Of a stretch of DNA of 8,278 nt, positions 1 through 5,940 are shown in pieces (within the stretch, counting starts at the first letter, position 1; each line of letters opens with the position of its first letter). The translations under genes were made by a program, and so were the position numbers. This DNA comes from JBBDRV01 sp040905285 (GTDB lineage Bacteria; Bacteroidota; Rhodothermia; Balneolales; Balneolaceae). Under the pieces are notes generated by a model, which saw only the letters and a list, made by a program, of their open reading frames with translations, did not search any database and was not told where the DNA came from. The stretch is taken from positions 1-8,278 of the forward strand of contig JBBDRV010000080.1 in assembly GCA_040905285.1 (NCBI GenBank). Reading direction: 5' to 3'.

Positions 1-492
1 ATTGCGTTGAAAAACGCTGAATATGAAGAAGCGCTGGATTACTTGACGGAAGCTGTCGAGCTTAGCCCGAATGACAGTCAAAGAAAACAGTTACTGGTTG
101 AAATTTCCGAAACTTACCAGAATATTGACAGGATTCAATCTGCAAGGGAATATGCCAGGAGAGCAATTAATCTTGATGAAAATTACGGACAGGCATATTT
201 GAGAATGGCTTCTGTCTATGCATCTGCTATATCTGAATGTACCTCTGGAAGAAGTATTGAAAGAAATGACAGAACCGTTTACTGGCTGGTGCTGGATTAT
301 CTTGAGAGGGCAATCGAGGCGGATCCCTCAGTGAGGAGCAGGGCGAACCAGCGCATAGAATCGTACAGGCCTGTCATGCCTACGTCCGAGGACAAGTTTT
401 TCAGTGGCTGGGAAGCCGGAGAATCATTTACTATCGATAGCAGTGTTGGTGAATGCTACGGCTGGATTAATGAAACGACGACGGTGCGATAA
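1..492 (+). CDS. TPR-repeat protein, C-terminal part (5' end outside window)
   Basis: This is the last ~163 residues of a tetratricopeptide-repeat protein. The frame is open to the window edge and begins inside a TPR (Ala-Leu-Lys-Asn-Ala-Glu-Tyr), so the TTG at position 7 is very unlikely to be the start. Helical repeats are visible at about residues 1-22 of the fragment (NAEYEEALDYLTEAVELSPN), 28-60 (ETYQNIDRIQSAREYARRAI) and 62-108, the last interrupted by a short loop containing a Cys before the DYLERAIEADPS helix. A non-TPR tail follows (MPTSEDKFFSGWEAGESF) and ends in GWINETTTVR. From memory, this tail (PTKEE-FF-G-..-Y-.-.-GWI-ETTTVR) is shared by secreted or periplasmic TPR proteins of Bacteroidota. 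The role is presumably protein-protein interaction and the partner is unknown. No signal peptide can be judged because the N-terminus is missing. Confidence 0.85.
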   Translation: MALKNAEYEEALDYLTEAVELSPNDSQRKQLLVEISETYQNIDRIQSAREYARRAINLDENYGQAYLRMASVYASAISECTSGRSIERNDRTVYWLVLDYLERAIEADPSVRSRANQRIESYRPVMPTSEDKFFSGWEAGESFTIDSSVGECYGWINETTTVR

Positions 493-829
493 CTTTTCAT
501 CACCCGTTTCCTTTCTTATCTTGAGATCAATATTGCAGCAAGTATATTCGTATATTTTGCTTTTATTCCCGGGCCGGTTAAAAATATTCTCATATTTTGG
601 GGCTGCTATCCCCGTATTTTTAAATACCCGGAAAGAATAACGGCGACTTACCGTACAACGGCACGGTTCATAGTGATACTGGAAAGGGTTGATCTTTAAT
701 CATCATACCCCTGCTCATTTCTTTCCGCACCCGTTATCAATCATTCAAATCTTCTGCCTGTTTTCAGGTTGGCTTTCCAATCAACTCTTGAACAGGTAAA
801 TGATCAATCGATAATATAAATTTTAGTTC
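493..829. other. Intergenic region upstream of rho, no gene seen
   Basis: These 337 bases hold no convincing ORF, tRNA or repeat. Small hairpins can be drawn: GGGG/CCCC at about 599-613 followed by GTATTTTT, which could be a weak terminator for the TPR gene; ACCGT/ACGGT at 650-654/663-667; and GGGT-TGAT/ATCA-ACCC around 686-710. None is long enough to stand alone as evidence. The region is AT-rich and probably contains the TPR gene's 3' end and the rho promoter. A leader that feeds back on Rho level, as in other bacteria, is possible but not shown by the sequence. Confidence 0.5.
788..817 (+). promoter_or_regulatory. Candidate rho promoter
   Basis: TTGAAC (788-793), an 18-base spacer and TAATAT (812-817) resemble a sigma70-type promoter. 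Transcription would start around 824, only a few bases before the rho ATG at 830, giving a nearly leaderless mRNA. Bacteroidota sigma factors prefer a different -7 element (TAnnTTTG), which I do not find at good spacing here, so this is a weak call. Confidence 0.25.
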
Positions 830-2044
830 ATGGCACGTTCCAAAAAAAATAAAGGACGTAATAAACAGAAAAGCAGCAAAGGAAAAAAAAACGGCAATGT
901 ATTTATTCCCAAGTTTATAGATAATCAGCATGTCCGGGTGGGTGGCCGGTATCACGGGATCCTGGAAACCAACATGAAAGGATACGGGTTTATCAGGAAA
1001 ATTGATTTCGAATTCAGTTTTGAGTCCAGGGATCCTTTCATGAAACCGGAATATGTGAAACACCACGAGTTACGTCCCGGACTGGTTCTGGAAGGCGAGT
1101 TTGAACAGGATCAGCAGGGTAACAGAAGGGTCGGTTCAATTGACAGGATTAATGGCGAGCCTGCTGAACACTGGCAGCGGGTTAACCGCTTCGAACTTCA
1201 GACACCGGTTATGCCGGACAAACATATCAAGCTGGGCCATTCGCCGGACGAGATTGAATTGAGAGTGATGGATCTGGTCGCACCTATCGGACGTGGCCAG
1301 CGGGCATTGATCGTTGCACCGCCCCGGACGGGGAAAACCGTTCTGCTGAAAAAGATGGCCCGCAGCATAACCGACAACTATCCCGATATTCACACAGCCA
1401 TTCTGCTGGTGGATGAACGTCCGGAAGAGGTCACGGATTTTCTGAGGACAACCAATGCAGAAGTTTTTGCCTCTTCGAACGACAAGCCGACGGAAAGCCA
1501 TGTCCGGATTTCAGAACTTGCTCTGGGATATGTGAAAAGAATGGCCGAGTGTGGCAATCATGCTGTCCTCCTCATCGATTCCCTGACGAGGCTGGGACGT
1601 GCCTACAATGCTGTACAGACAAACAGCGGTCGTACATTATCCGGCGGACTGGATATCCGGGCGCTGGAGATCCCGAAGAAAATTTTCGGCTCCGCAAGAA
1701 ATATTGAAAATGGAGGCTCCCTCACCATTATCGCCACCTGCCTTGTCGAAACGAATTCCCGTATGGACGACCTGATCTTTGAAGAGTTCAAGGGAACCGG
1801 AAACATGGAATTGGTTCTGGACCGGGATCTTGCCAACAACAGGATTTTTCCCGCCATAAATATAGCGGCATCCGGCACCCGTAATGAAGACAGGTTTATT
1901 ACGGCAAAACTGGAGGAGCGGAATATGGTGCGCAGGTTTCTTTTGAAGAAAGCGCCAAAAGAGTCAATGGAAATGCTGCTGAAAGTCCTGAAACAAACAG
2001 ACAGCAATGAGGAGCTGTTTTCCCAGATTGCTGCCACAACTTAA
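830..2044 (+). CDS. rho: Transcription termination factor Rho
   Basis: Hexameric RNA-dependent ATPase and translocase that ends transcription at C-rich unstructured RNA. The 404 residues contain, in order: a lysine-rich tail (1-22); the OB-fold primary RNA site with the RNP1-like GYGFIR at 51-56; the conserved APIGRGQRALIVAPPRTGKT block with Walker A at 163-170; DERPEE at 195-200 with the catalytic Glu at 196; Walker B AVLLIDS at 245-251; the Q-loop around LSGGLD (270-275); the R-loop EEFKGTGNMEL (318-328); and the arginine-finger region SGTR ending at R351. Length is close to the 419 residues of E. coli Rho. The N-terminal helical Rho_N subdomain is absent and a basic, probably disordered tail stands in its place. 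The ATG lies where the basic tail begins and has no Shine-Dalgarno. The gene stands alone and converges with the rhodanese gene. Identification is secure. Confidence 0.97.
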   Translation: MARSKKNKGRNKQKSSKGKKNGNVFIPKFIDNQHVRVGGRYHGILETNMKGYGFIRKIDFEFSFESRDPFMKPEYVKHHELRPGLVLEGEFEQDQQGNRRVGSIDRINGEPAEHWQRVNRFELQTPVMPDKHIKLGHSPDEIELRVMDLVAPIGRGQRALIVAPPRTGKTVLLKKMARSITDNYPDIHTAILLVDERPEEVTDFLRTTNAEVFASSNDKPTESHVRISELALGYVKRMAECGNHAVLLIDSLTRLGRAYNAVQTNSGRTLSGGLDIRALEIPKKIFGSARNIENGGSLTIIATCLVETNSRMDDLIFEEFKGTGNMELVLDRDLANNRIFPAINIAASGTRNEDRFITAKLEERNMVRRFLLKKAPKESMEMLLKVLKQTDSNEELFSQIAATT

Positions 2045-2046
2045 TT

Positions 2047-2065
2047 CCGGTAATCAGTAAACCGG
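2047..2065. terminator. Weak hairpin between convergent rho and rhodanese genes
   Basis: CCGGT (2047-2051) and ACCGG (2061-2065) can pair around a 9-base loop, three bases after the rho stop codon, and are followed by a self-complementary CCGGCCGG. No T-run follows on either strand, so it is not a standard intrinsic terminator. It is recorded because it is the only structure in the 44-base gap between two convergent genes. Confidence 0.2.
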
Positions 2066-2088
2066 CCGGCTGCAGTGAGCGGGTCTTG

Positions 2089-2409
2089 TCAATATTCCGG
2101 AAGGGATTTGTCAATGGTACGTGCCCACTGATTGATGCCTCCCTTCAGATTTTTTACATTTGAATACCCATTGTCCAGCAGGAGTTTTTGAGCTTTTGCA
2201 CTCCTGCCTCCGCTTCTGCACAGTACAATGATTTCCTTGTCCTTTTCGGCGGGAAGCTTCTCCATTTGCCCGGGCAACTGATCGAGCGGAATCAGTTGCC
2301 CGCCAATCGTTGAAATGTTGGCTTCAAAAGGCTCTCTTACGTCAAGAAGCAGGTAGGAGTCGCCCTGATCATTTTTCTTCTTTAATTCTTCTACAGTAAT
2401 TTCTTCCAT
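2089..2409 (-). CDS. Single-domain rhodanese-like sulfurtransferase
   Basis: A 106-residue single rhodanese domain, the size of GlpE/PspE-type proteins. It opens with EEITVEELKKK, has the LLDVREPFE strand-loop at 21-29, and carries the active-site loop CRSGGRS at 64-70, where Cys64 would hold a persulfide. The domain closes with LKGGINQWARTIDKSLPEY. This ending resembles the rhodanese domains fused to MoeB/ThiF-type proteins (GGI-x-AW...DPSLPxY), hinting at sulfur delivery for cofactor or tRNA thiolation; that is inference. There is no signal peptide, so it is probably cytoplasmic. It is the last gene of the minus-strand cluster, 35 bases after lptB, and starts at an ATG without a Shine-Dalgarno. 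The physiological acceptor cannot be read from sequence. Confidence 0.9.
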   Translation of the reverse strand: MEEITVEELKKKNDQGDSYLLLDVREPFEANISTIGGQLIPLDQLPGQMEKLPAEKDKEIIVLCRSGGRSAKAQKLLLDNGYSNVKNLKGGINQWARTIDKSLPEY

Positions 2410-2444
2410 AATGACAGGATAAATAAGGTTTGACTCTTCTGAAG

Positions 2445-3209
2445 TCAGCCTGCGTATCTGTCCAGCTTAAACTGATTTCCCAGATACAGCTTTTTGGCCA
2501 TTTCGTCTTCAGCGAGATTTTCCGATGTCCCTTCCTTCAGAATTTTTCCTTCAAACATCAGATAAGCACGATCGGTAATGGCAAGAGTCTCGTGGACATT
2601 GTGGTCGGTGATAAATATGCCAATATTTCTGAATTTAAGACGGGATACGATTTCCTGTATATCCTCTACAGCAATCGGGTCCACTCCGGCAAACGGTTCA
2701 TCAAGAAGTATGAATCGGGGGTCCCGGACCAGTGCACGTGCAATTTCCGTACGCCGGCGCTCGCCCCCCGACAAACTGTATCCTTTATTGTTGACAACCT
2801 TTTCCAGCCCGAACTCCTCGATAAGTATATCCGCCCGTTCACGTACATCCTGTTTGGGCATTGAAAAGAATTCCATAACAGCTTCAAGGTTTTCCCGGAC
2901 CGTGAGATTCCGGAAGACGCTGGCTTCCTGGGATAAATAGCCGATACCCATCCGGGCTCTTCTGAACATCGGCTGGGAGGTAATGCGATGATCATCCAGG
3001 TAGATATGTCCCCTGTTAGGCTGAATCAAGCCTACAAACATGTAAAATGTTGTCGTTTTACCTGCTCCGTTCGGGCCAAGCAGTCCCACTATCTCGCCCT
3101 GCTCTACATTGATGGACACCTGGTTTACAACAGTTCTCTTTTTATACTTCTTTAGAAGATCTTTACTGTGAAGAAGCTTGTTTCCCTTATGTTCTTCCTT
3201 CAGGCTCAT
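2445..3209 (-). CDS. lptB: LPS export ABC transporter ATPase LptB
   Basis: Cytoplasmic ATPase that drives the LptFG complex, pulling lipopolysaccharide from the inner membrane into the Lpt bridge. The 254 residues show every ABC element: Walker A GPNGAGKT (45-52), Q-loop Gln94 in IGYLSQEASVFRNLTV, signature LSGGE (146-150), Walker B FILLDE with catalytic Glu171, and switch His203 in ITDHNVHETL. SLSGGERRRTEIARAL and FAGVDPIAV are hallmarks that separate LptB from the related branched-chain amino acid transporter ATPases. The C-terminus has the LYLGNQF motif. The N-terminus is about ten residues longer than in E. coli. It starts at an ATG nine bases after the purQ stop, so co-transcription is likely. 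No other lpt gene is in the window. Its presence implies an outer membrane with LPS. Confidence 0.95.
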   Translation of the reverse strand: MSLKEEHKGNKLLHSKDLLKKYKKRTVVNQVSINVEQGEIVGLLGPNGAGKTTTFYMFVGLIQPNRGHIYLDDHRITSQPMFRRARMGIGYLSQEASVFRNLTVRENLEAVMEFFSMPKQDVRERADILIEEFGLEKVVNNKGYSLSGGERRRTEIARALVRDPRFILLDEPFAGVDPIAVEDIQEIVSRLKFRNIGIFITDHNVHETLAITDRAYLMFEGKILKEGTSENLAEDEMAKKLYLGNQFKLDRYAG

Positions 3210-3218
3210 GTATTCATA

Positions 3219-3920
3219 TCAGGCTGGTGCGAGTTCATCCAATACGGTTTCAAACAGTTTTTTGCCATCATCTGTGCCCAGCAGGCTTTCTACAGCCCGT
3301 TCCGGATGGGGCATCATACCCAGGATATTTCCCCCGGCATTACAGATTCCGGCAATGGAATCCACAGAGCCATTTATATTGGATTCCTCGGTAAGCTCTC
3401 CGTCCCCGTCACAATAACGGAAAATCACCTGGCGGTTATCTTTCAGCCTTTTCAGACCATCATCATCAATAAAATAATTTCCCTCTCCGTGGGATACCGG
3501 AAATGTAAGAACATCCCCTTCGCGAAGTCCTTTTGTATAGATTGTCTGATTATTTTCGGTCCTGACAGAAACATTTTTACAAATAAATCGCAATTTCCGG
3601 TTATGGAGCATTGCGCCGGGAAGAAGACCCGATTCCAGCAGTATCTGGAAGCCGTTGCATATTCCCATGACAGGCCGTCCCTCTTCTGCATATCTGACTA
3701 CAGCCTGCATAATAGGTGAGAAACGGGCGATTGCTCCTGAACGCAAGTAATCTCCATAAGAGAATCCTCCGGGGATGACCAGGAGGTCGACTTCGCTGAG
3801 ATCATGTTCCTTGTGCCATATAAATTTTGTATCAGCCCCCATAACATGCTTCATGGCATGATAGGCATCATGGTCACAATTGGATCCGGGAAAAATGATT
3901 ACGCCTATTTTTTTTGACAC
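3219..3920 (-). CDS. purQ: Phosphoribosylformylglycinamidine synthase subunit I (glutaminase)
   Basis: Class I glutamine amidotransferase subunit that releases ammonia from glutamine for FGAM synthesis, the fourth step of purine biosynthesis, working with PurS and small-type PurL. The 233 residues match the family in length. Visible landmarks are the N-terminal IGVIIFPGSNCDHD, the PGGFSYGDYLRSGAIA block (50-65), the nucleophile Cys88 in GICNGFQILLESGLLPGA, the SHGEGNYF segment (143-150), and the His205/Glu207 pair in MMPHPERA. The start is GTG at 3918-3920; an in-frame TAA three codons upstream excludes a longer protein, and no ATG lies near enough for a shorter one. It follows clpS by 18 bases and precedes lptB by 9. 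purL is not in the window. Confidence 0.97.
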   Translation of the reverse strand: MSKKIGVIIFPGSNCDHDAYHAMKHVMGADTKFIWHKEHDLSEVDLLVIPGGFSYGDYLRSGAIARFSPIMQAVVRYAEEGRPVMGICNGFQILLESGLLPGAMLHNRKLRFICKNVSVRTENNQTIYTKGLREGDVLTFPVSHGEGNYFIDDDGLKRLKDNRQVIFRYCDGDGELTEESNINGSVDSIAGICNAGGNILGMMPHPERAVESLLGTDDGKKLFETVLDELAPA

Positions 3921-3938
3921 GATATTTTAATGCTTTAT

Positions 3939-4271
3939 TCAGCCTTTGATTTCAGTGATCAGCTCTATTTCCTGAAGAATACTGTTAATTCTCAGGCACT
4001 CTTCGAAGGTTCCTTCATAAACGGTCGCCTTTCCGTCATTGTGTACTTTCCAGGTAATCTCTTCAGCCCGGGAGGTGCTGCAGCCAAGAGCTTTGATAAG
4101 CTGGCTGGCAACCTCTTCAAACGTATGACTTTCATCATTATAGAGAATAAGCCGCCAGGGAGTATCAACATCCTCTTCCGTTGACGGTTCTTCCATTACA
4201 TCAACTTCTTTTTTTGGTACAGGACTCTTTTCCTGATTTATGGCAGAGTTGTACACGTCCGGCATCTTCAT
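3939..4271 (-). CDS. clpS: ATP-dependent Clp protease adaptor ClpS
   Basis: Adaptor that binds N-degrons and hands substrates to the ClpA or ClpC unfoldase. The 110 residues comprise an acidic, probably disordered extension (1-37), the expected delivery arm, and a ClpS core from PWRLILYNDE to IELITEI. The pocket is recognisable: Asn45-Asp46 in LYNDE (E. coli Asn34-Asp35) and His77 in KVHNDG (E. coli His66). Two positions differ from E. coli: Glu47 for Asp36, and Phe51 for the gatekeeper Met40. From memory, Bacteroidota ClpS proteins also carry Phe there. The start ATG overlaps the purS TGA (ATGA), indicating translational coupling; ATG codons for Met3 and Met26 are possible but less favoured. 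The Clp unfoldase gene is not in the window. Confidence 0.93.
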   Translation of the reverse strand: MKMPDVYNSAINQEKSPVPKKEVDVMEEPSTEEDVDTPWRLILYNDESHTFEEVASQLIKALGCSTSRAEEITWKVHNDGKATVYEGTFEECLRINSILQEIELITEIKG

Positions 4272-4537
4272 TCAGGCTTTTTCAATTCATCTGCTTTTTC
4301 AATTTCAATCTGATAGTCTTCCATTACTTCATTGGCCAGCAGCCGGGCACAAGCGGTCTTTGCAAGCTCCCGTGCTTTTGTCTCATTGTCAGCGGTAATA
4401 TCAAGCTCTATTAATTTGCCAATGCGAACCCCGCTGATCTCCTGCAGCCCCAGGTTTTTCAGGGCATGATGGGTTGCCTTCCCCTTCGGGTCGAGTATGG
4501 ACTTGCGAAGAGTAATATTTACTTTTGCTTTATACAT
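4268..4537 (-). CDS. purS: Phosphoribosylformylglycinamidine synthase subunit PurS
   Basis: Small subunit of the three-part FGAM synthase (PurS, PurQ, PurL) found outside organisms with a fused long PurL. It bridges PurL and PurQ and helps pass ammonia. The 89 residues show the family pattern: KAKVNITLRKSILDPKGKAT at the N-terminus, then HHALKNLGL, VRIGKLIELDI (38-48) and a C-terminal helix from TKARELAKTACARLLAN. Typical PurS is 80-85 residues, so this one has a slightly longer charged tail (EIEKADELKKPE). It is the first gene of the minus-strand cluster, preceded by 297 bases with a structured repeat and a candidate promoter. No Shine-Dalgarno is present before the ATG. Its stop overlaps the clpS start by 4 bases. 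Confidence 0.95.
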   Translation of the reverse strand: MYKAKVNITLRKSILDPKGKATHHALKNLGLQEISGVRIGKLIELDITADNETKARELAKTACARLLANEVMEDYQIEIEKADELKKPE

Positions 4538-4556
4538 ATCTGTTATTCAGAATTTT

Positions 4557-4696
4557 AGGAGCTTTTGTAAAACCATTCTTTTGCACCGGCTCTTCGTTAT
4601 CACAGATTTAAATCCTCACATATCCGTAATATGCTGTGGTTTAAAATCTGCTCTGGCCTCGATCCGGCACAAAATTCCAGATTTTCAAAGGCTCCT
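4557..4696. repeat. Long imperfect inverted repeat upstream of purS (MITE-like or structured RNA)
   Basis: The left arm (4557-4623) is complementary to the right arm (4629-4696) around the 5-base loop CCGTA. By hand count about 43 of 67 positions pair by Watson-Crick with one 1-base gap, and more with G-U pairs. Perfect blocks are AGGAGC/GCTCCT at the ends, TTTTG, CCGG, CAGATTT and CATAT. The structure has a closing stem (4557-4589/4664-4696), a roughly 13x13 bubble (4590-4602/4651-4663) and an apical stem-loop (4603-4650). TTTTAG occurs as a direct repeat at both ends (4553-4558 and 4696-4701), overlapping the outermost bases. It could be a MITE-like insertion with target duplication, a 6S-like hairpin RNA, or a leader structure of the purS operon. 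The strand is undecided. Confidence 0.6.
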
Positions 4697-4741
4697 TTTA
4701 GTAAGCTTGAAAGTTAACCTTTATTTCAATCAGCTGCTAAC

Positions 4742-4783
4742 TCACATTAGTCATAAATATTATCATCATATTATATAATGTGA
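4742..4783 (-). promoter_or_regulatory. AT-rich palindromic region with -10 element, candidate promoter of the purS cluster
   Basis: An 8-base inverted repeat, TCACATTA (4742-4749) and TAATGTGA (4776-4783), encloses very AT-rich DNA. ATTATATAAT (4770-4779) is a perfect palindrome that gives a consensus TATAAT on both strands. On the minus strand it could start a transcript near 4763 running through the 4557-4696 repeat into purS. No good -35 (TTGACA) lies at 16-18 bases, so the promoter call is tentative. The paired TCACATTA/TAATGTGA sites could be an operator. A plus-strand promoter is unlikely because it would point into the 3' end of miaA. Confidence 0.35.
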
Positions 4784-4834
4784 TGTACTCCAATAAGTTA
4801 TACTTTAAACAAATATCCTGTCAGTGACGATCCA

Positions 4835-5773
4835 TTAATGTGACTGTCCCGGGACCGGTTCCCCGCTGATTTCCCGGATCATGCTTTCAAGAGACAATTC
4901 GTCTGCATTCAGCCACCTGATAAAAGGCCATCGCCGGAACCAGGTAATCTGGCGTTTTGCATAGCGCCGGGTTTGGGTTTTGATGTTGCCAATCATCCGG
5001 TCGCGGCTTAAGCCGCTATTGAGGTAATCAATCACATCCCTGTAACCGACTGTCTGCAGGGACTGTAAAGTGGGGGGGTACCCTTCCCGAAGGAGCTGTC
5101 TGGTTTCTTCTACCAATCCGTTGTCGATCATCCGGTCGACTCTGCTGTTGATCCTTTGATGCAATATCCGGCGGGGATGACAGAGTCCGTAAACAACCAG
5201 GTCTTCAGGTAATGAAAACTCCCGGTGCCTGTGGAAACTGCTGAATGGCCTGCCGCTCTGCATCCATACGTCCAGGGCCCTCATGATCCGGTGGCGATTC
5301 AACCCGTCCATTGTTCCGGCATATACCGGATCCACCTTTTTCAGTTTCCTGAATAGGGAATCCAGTCCGTCTCGTTCCGCTTTCAGCTTCAGTTCCGCTA
5401 AATTGTCCTGGTCCGGCCCCGGCACATTATCTATCGGCTGTATGAGGCTCTGCAGGTGAAGGGTGCTTCCGCCGGCGTAAAGAACTGATTTCCCCTTTCT
5501 CATAATAATGTCTTTCCATGCCTCTGCCCTTTTCAGGAATGCAACAACGGAATCCTTTTCCTCAAGTTCCAGTACTGAAATATTATAATGGGGCACCCGC
5601 TTCATTTGCCGGTGATCCGGCTTGGCAGTTCCCGTATCTATCCGTTTGTAACACTGCCGGGCATCCACAGATATAATCTCGCCATTGATCTCCGGTGCCA
5701 GCATGCATGCCAGCTCTGTCTTGCCGGAGGCGGTAGGCCCTACAATCATTATTTTCTTTTGCCGCGTATGCAT
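4835..5773 (-). CDS. miaA: tRNA dimethylallyltransferase MiaA
   Basis: Transfers dimethylallyl from DMAPP to N6 of A37 in tRNAs reading codons that start with U. The 312 residues match the usual 300-320. Motifs in order: P-loop GPTASGKT (12-19); DARQCYK (37-43) with the catalytic-base Asp37; TGTAKP (47-52); RVPHYN (59-64); AGGSTLHLQSLI (100-111); NRHRIMRALDVW (159-170); QTVGYRDVIDYL (240-251); and TRRYAKRQITWFRR (268-281), the strong family signature. The GGSTLHLQSL segment departs from the commoner GGTGLYLxAL, and DARQCYK from DSMQVYR, both conservative. It starts at an ATG with no Shine-Dalgarno, stands divergently from dnaN, and points the same way as the purS cluster but 297 bases away, so it is probably a separate transcript. 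Confidence 0.96.
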   Translation of the reverse strand: MHTRQKKIMIVGPTASGKTELACMLAPEINGEIISVDARQCYKRIDTGTAKPDHRQMKRVPHYNISVLELEEKDSVVAFLKRAEAWKDIIMRKGKSVLYAGGSTLHLQSLIQPIDNVPGPDQDNLAELKLKAERDGLDSLFRKLKKVDPVYAGTMDGLNRHRIMRALDVWMQSGRPFSSFHRHREFSLPEDLVVYGLCHPRRILHQRINSRVDRMIDNGLVEETRQLLREGYPPTLQSLQTVGYRDVIDYLNSGLSRDRMIGNIKTQTRRYAKRQITWFRRWPFIRWLNADELSLESMIREISGEPVPGQSH

Positions 5774-5825
5774 CCGTAAAAAGATAGTATTTTGTAACCT
5801 GAAACCAAGTGCCGGATCACCGGTC

Positions 5826-5865
5826 CCGCATTCTGCATTTGCTGCAGACAGCTGAAAAAATGCGG
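5826..5865. other. Two-tier hairpin in the miaA-dnaN divergent region
   Basis: CCGCATT (5826-5832) pairs with AATGCGG (5859-5865). Inside it TCTGCA (5832-5837) pairs with TGCAGA (5843-5848) around the loop TTTGC; the two stems share position 5832, so one of them loses a pair. On the plus strand a T-rich stretch follows (about 5868-5880), so it has the form of an intrinsic terminator. No plus-strand gene ends upstream, which makes attenuation of antisense or dnaN leader transcripts the only obvious role. On the minus strand it would lie upstream of the miaA start. Confidence 0.35.
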
Positions 5866-5940
5866 CTTCATTTTTCTTTTCCCCTCCGGTTATTCAACAC
5901 ATGATCCTGTTTAACTCAACAAAATTAGGCCCTTTCACAG

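Noticed and set aside
650..710. Riboswitch or strong attenuator in the rho upstream region
   Set aside because: Only 4-5 base stems can be drawn and they are not followed by T-runs, so they are within chance expectation.
764..1066. 100-residue minus-strand ORF over the rho start
   Set aside because: It overlaps the clearly coding rho frame, has low-complexity hydrophobic content from antisense of Lys-rich codons, and resembles no family.
2430..2864. 144-residue plus-strand ORF inside lptB
   Set aside because: It is antisense to a gene with complete ABC ATPase motifs and has no recognisable domain.
3168..3719. 183-residue plus-strand ORF opposite purQ
   Set aside because: It is a shadow of the purQ reading frame, where all catalytic residues of the glutaminase are intact.
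4557..4696. Integron attC site
   Set aside because: The imperfect palindrome has the right size, but the R'/R'' core pair (RYYYAAC and GTTRRRY) is not found at its ends, and there is no integrase or cassette array.
4497..4778. 93-residue plus-strand ORF across the purS upstream gap
   Set aside because: It runs through both arms of the inverted repeat and AT-rich promoter-like DNA, and its composition is not protein-like.
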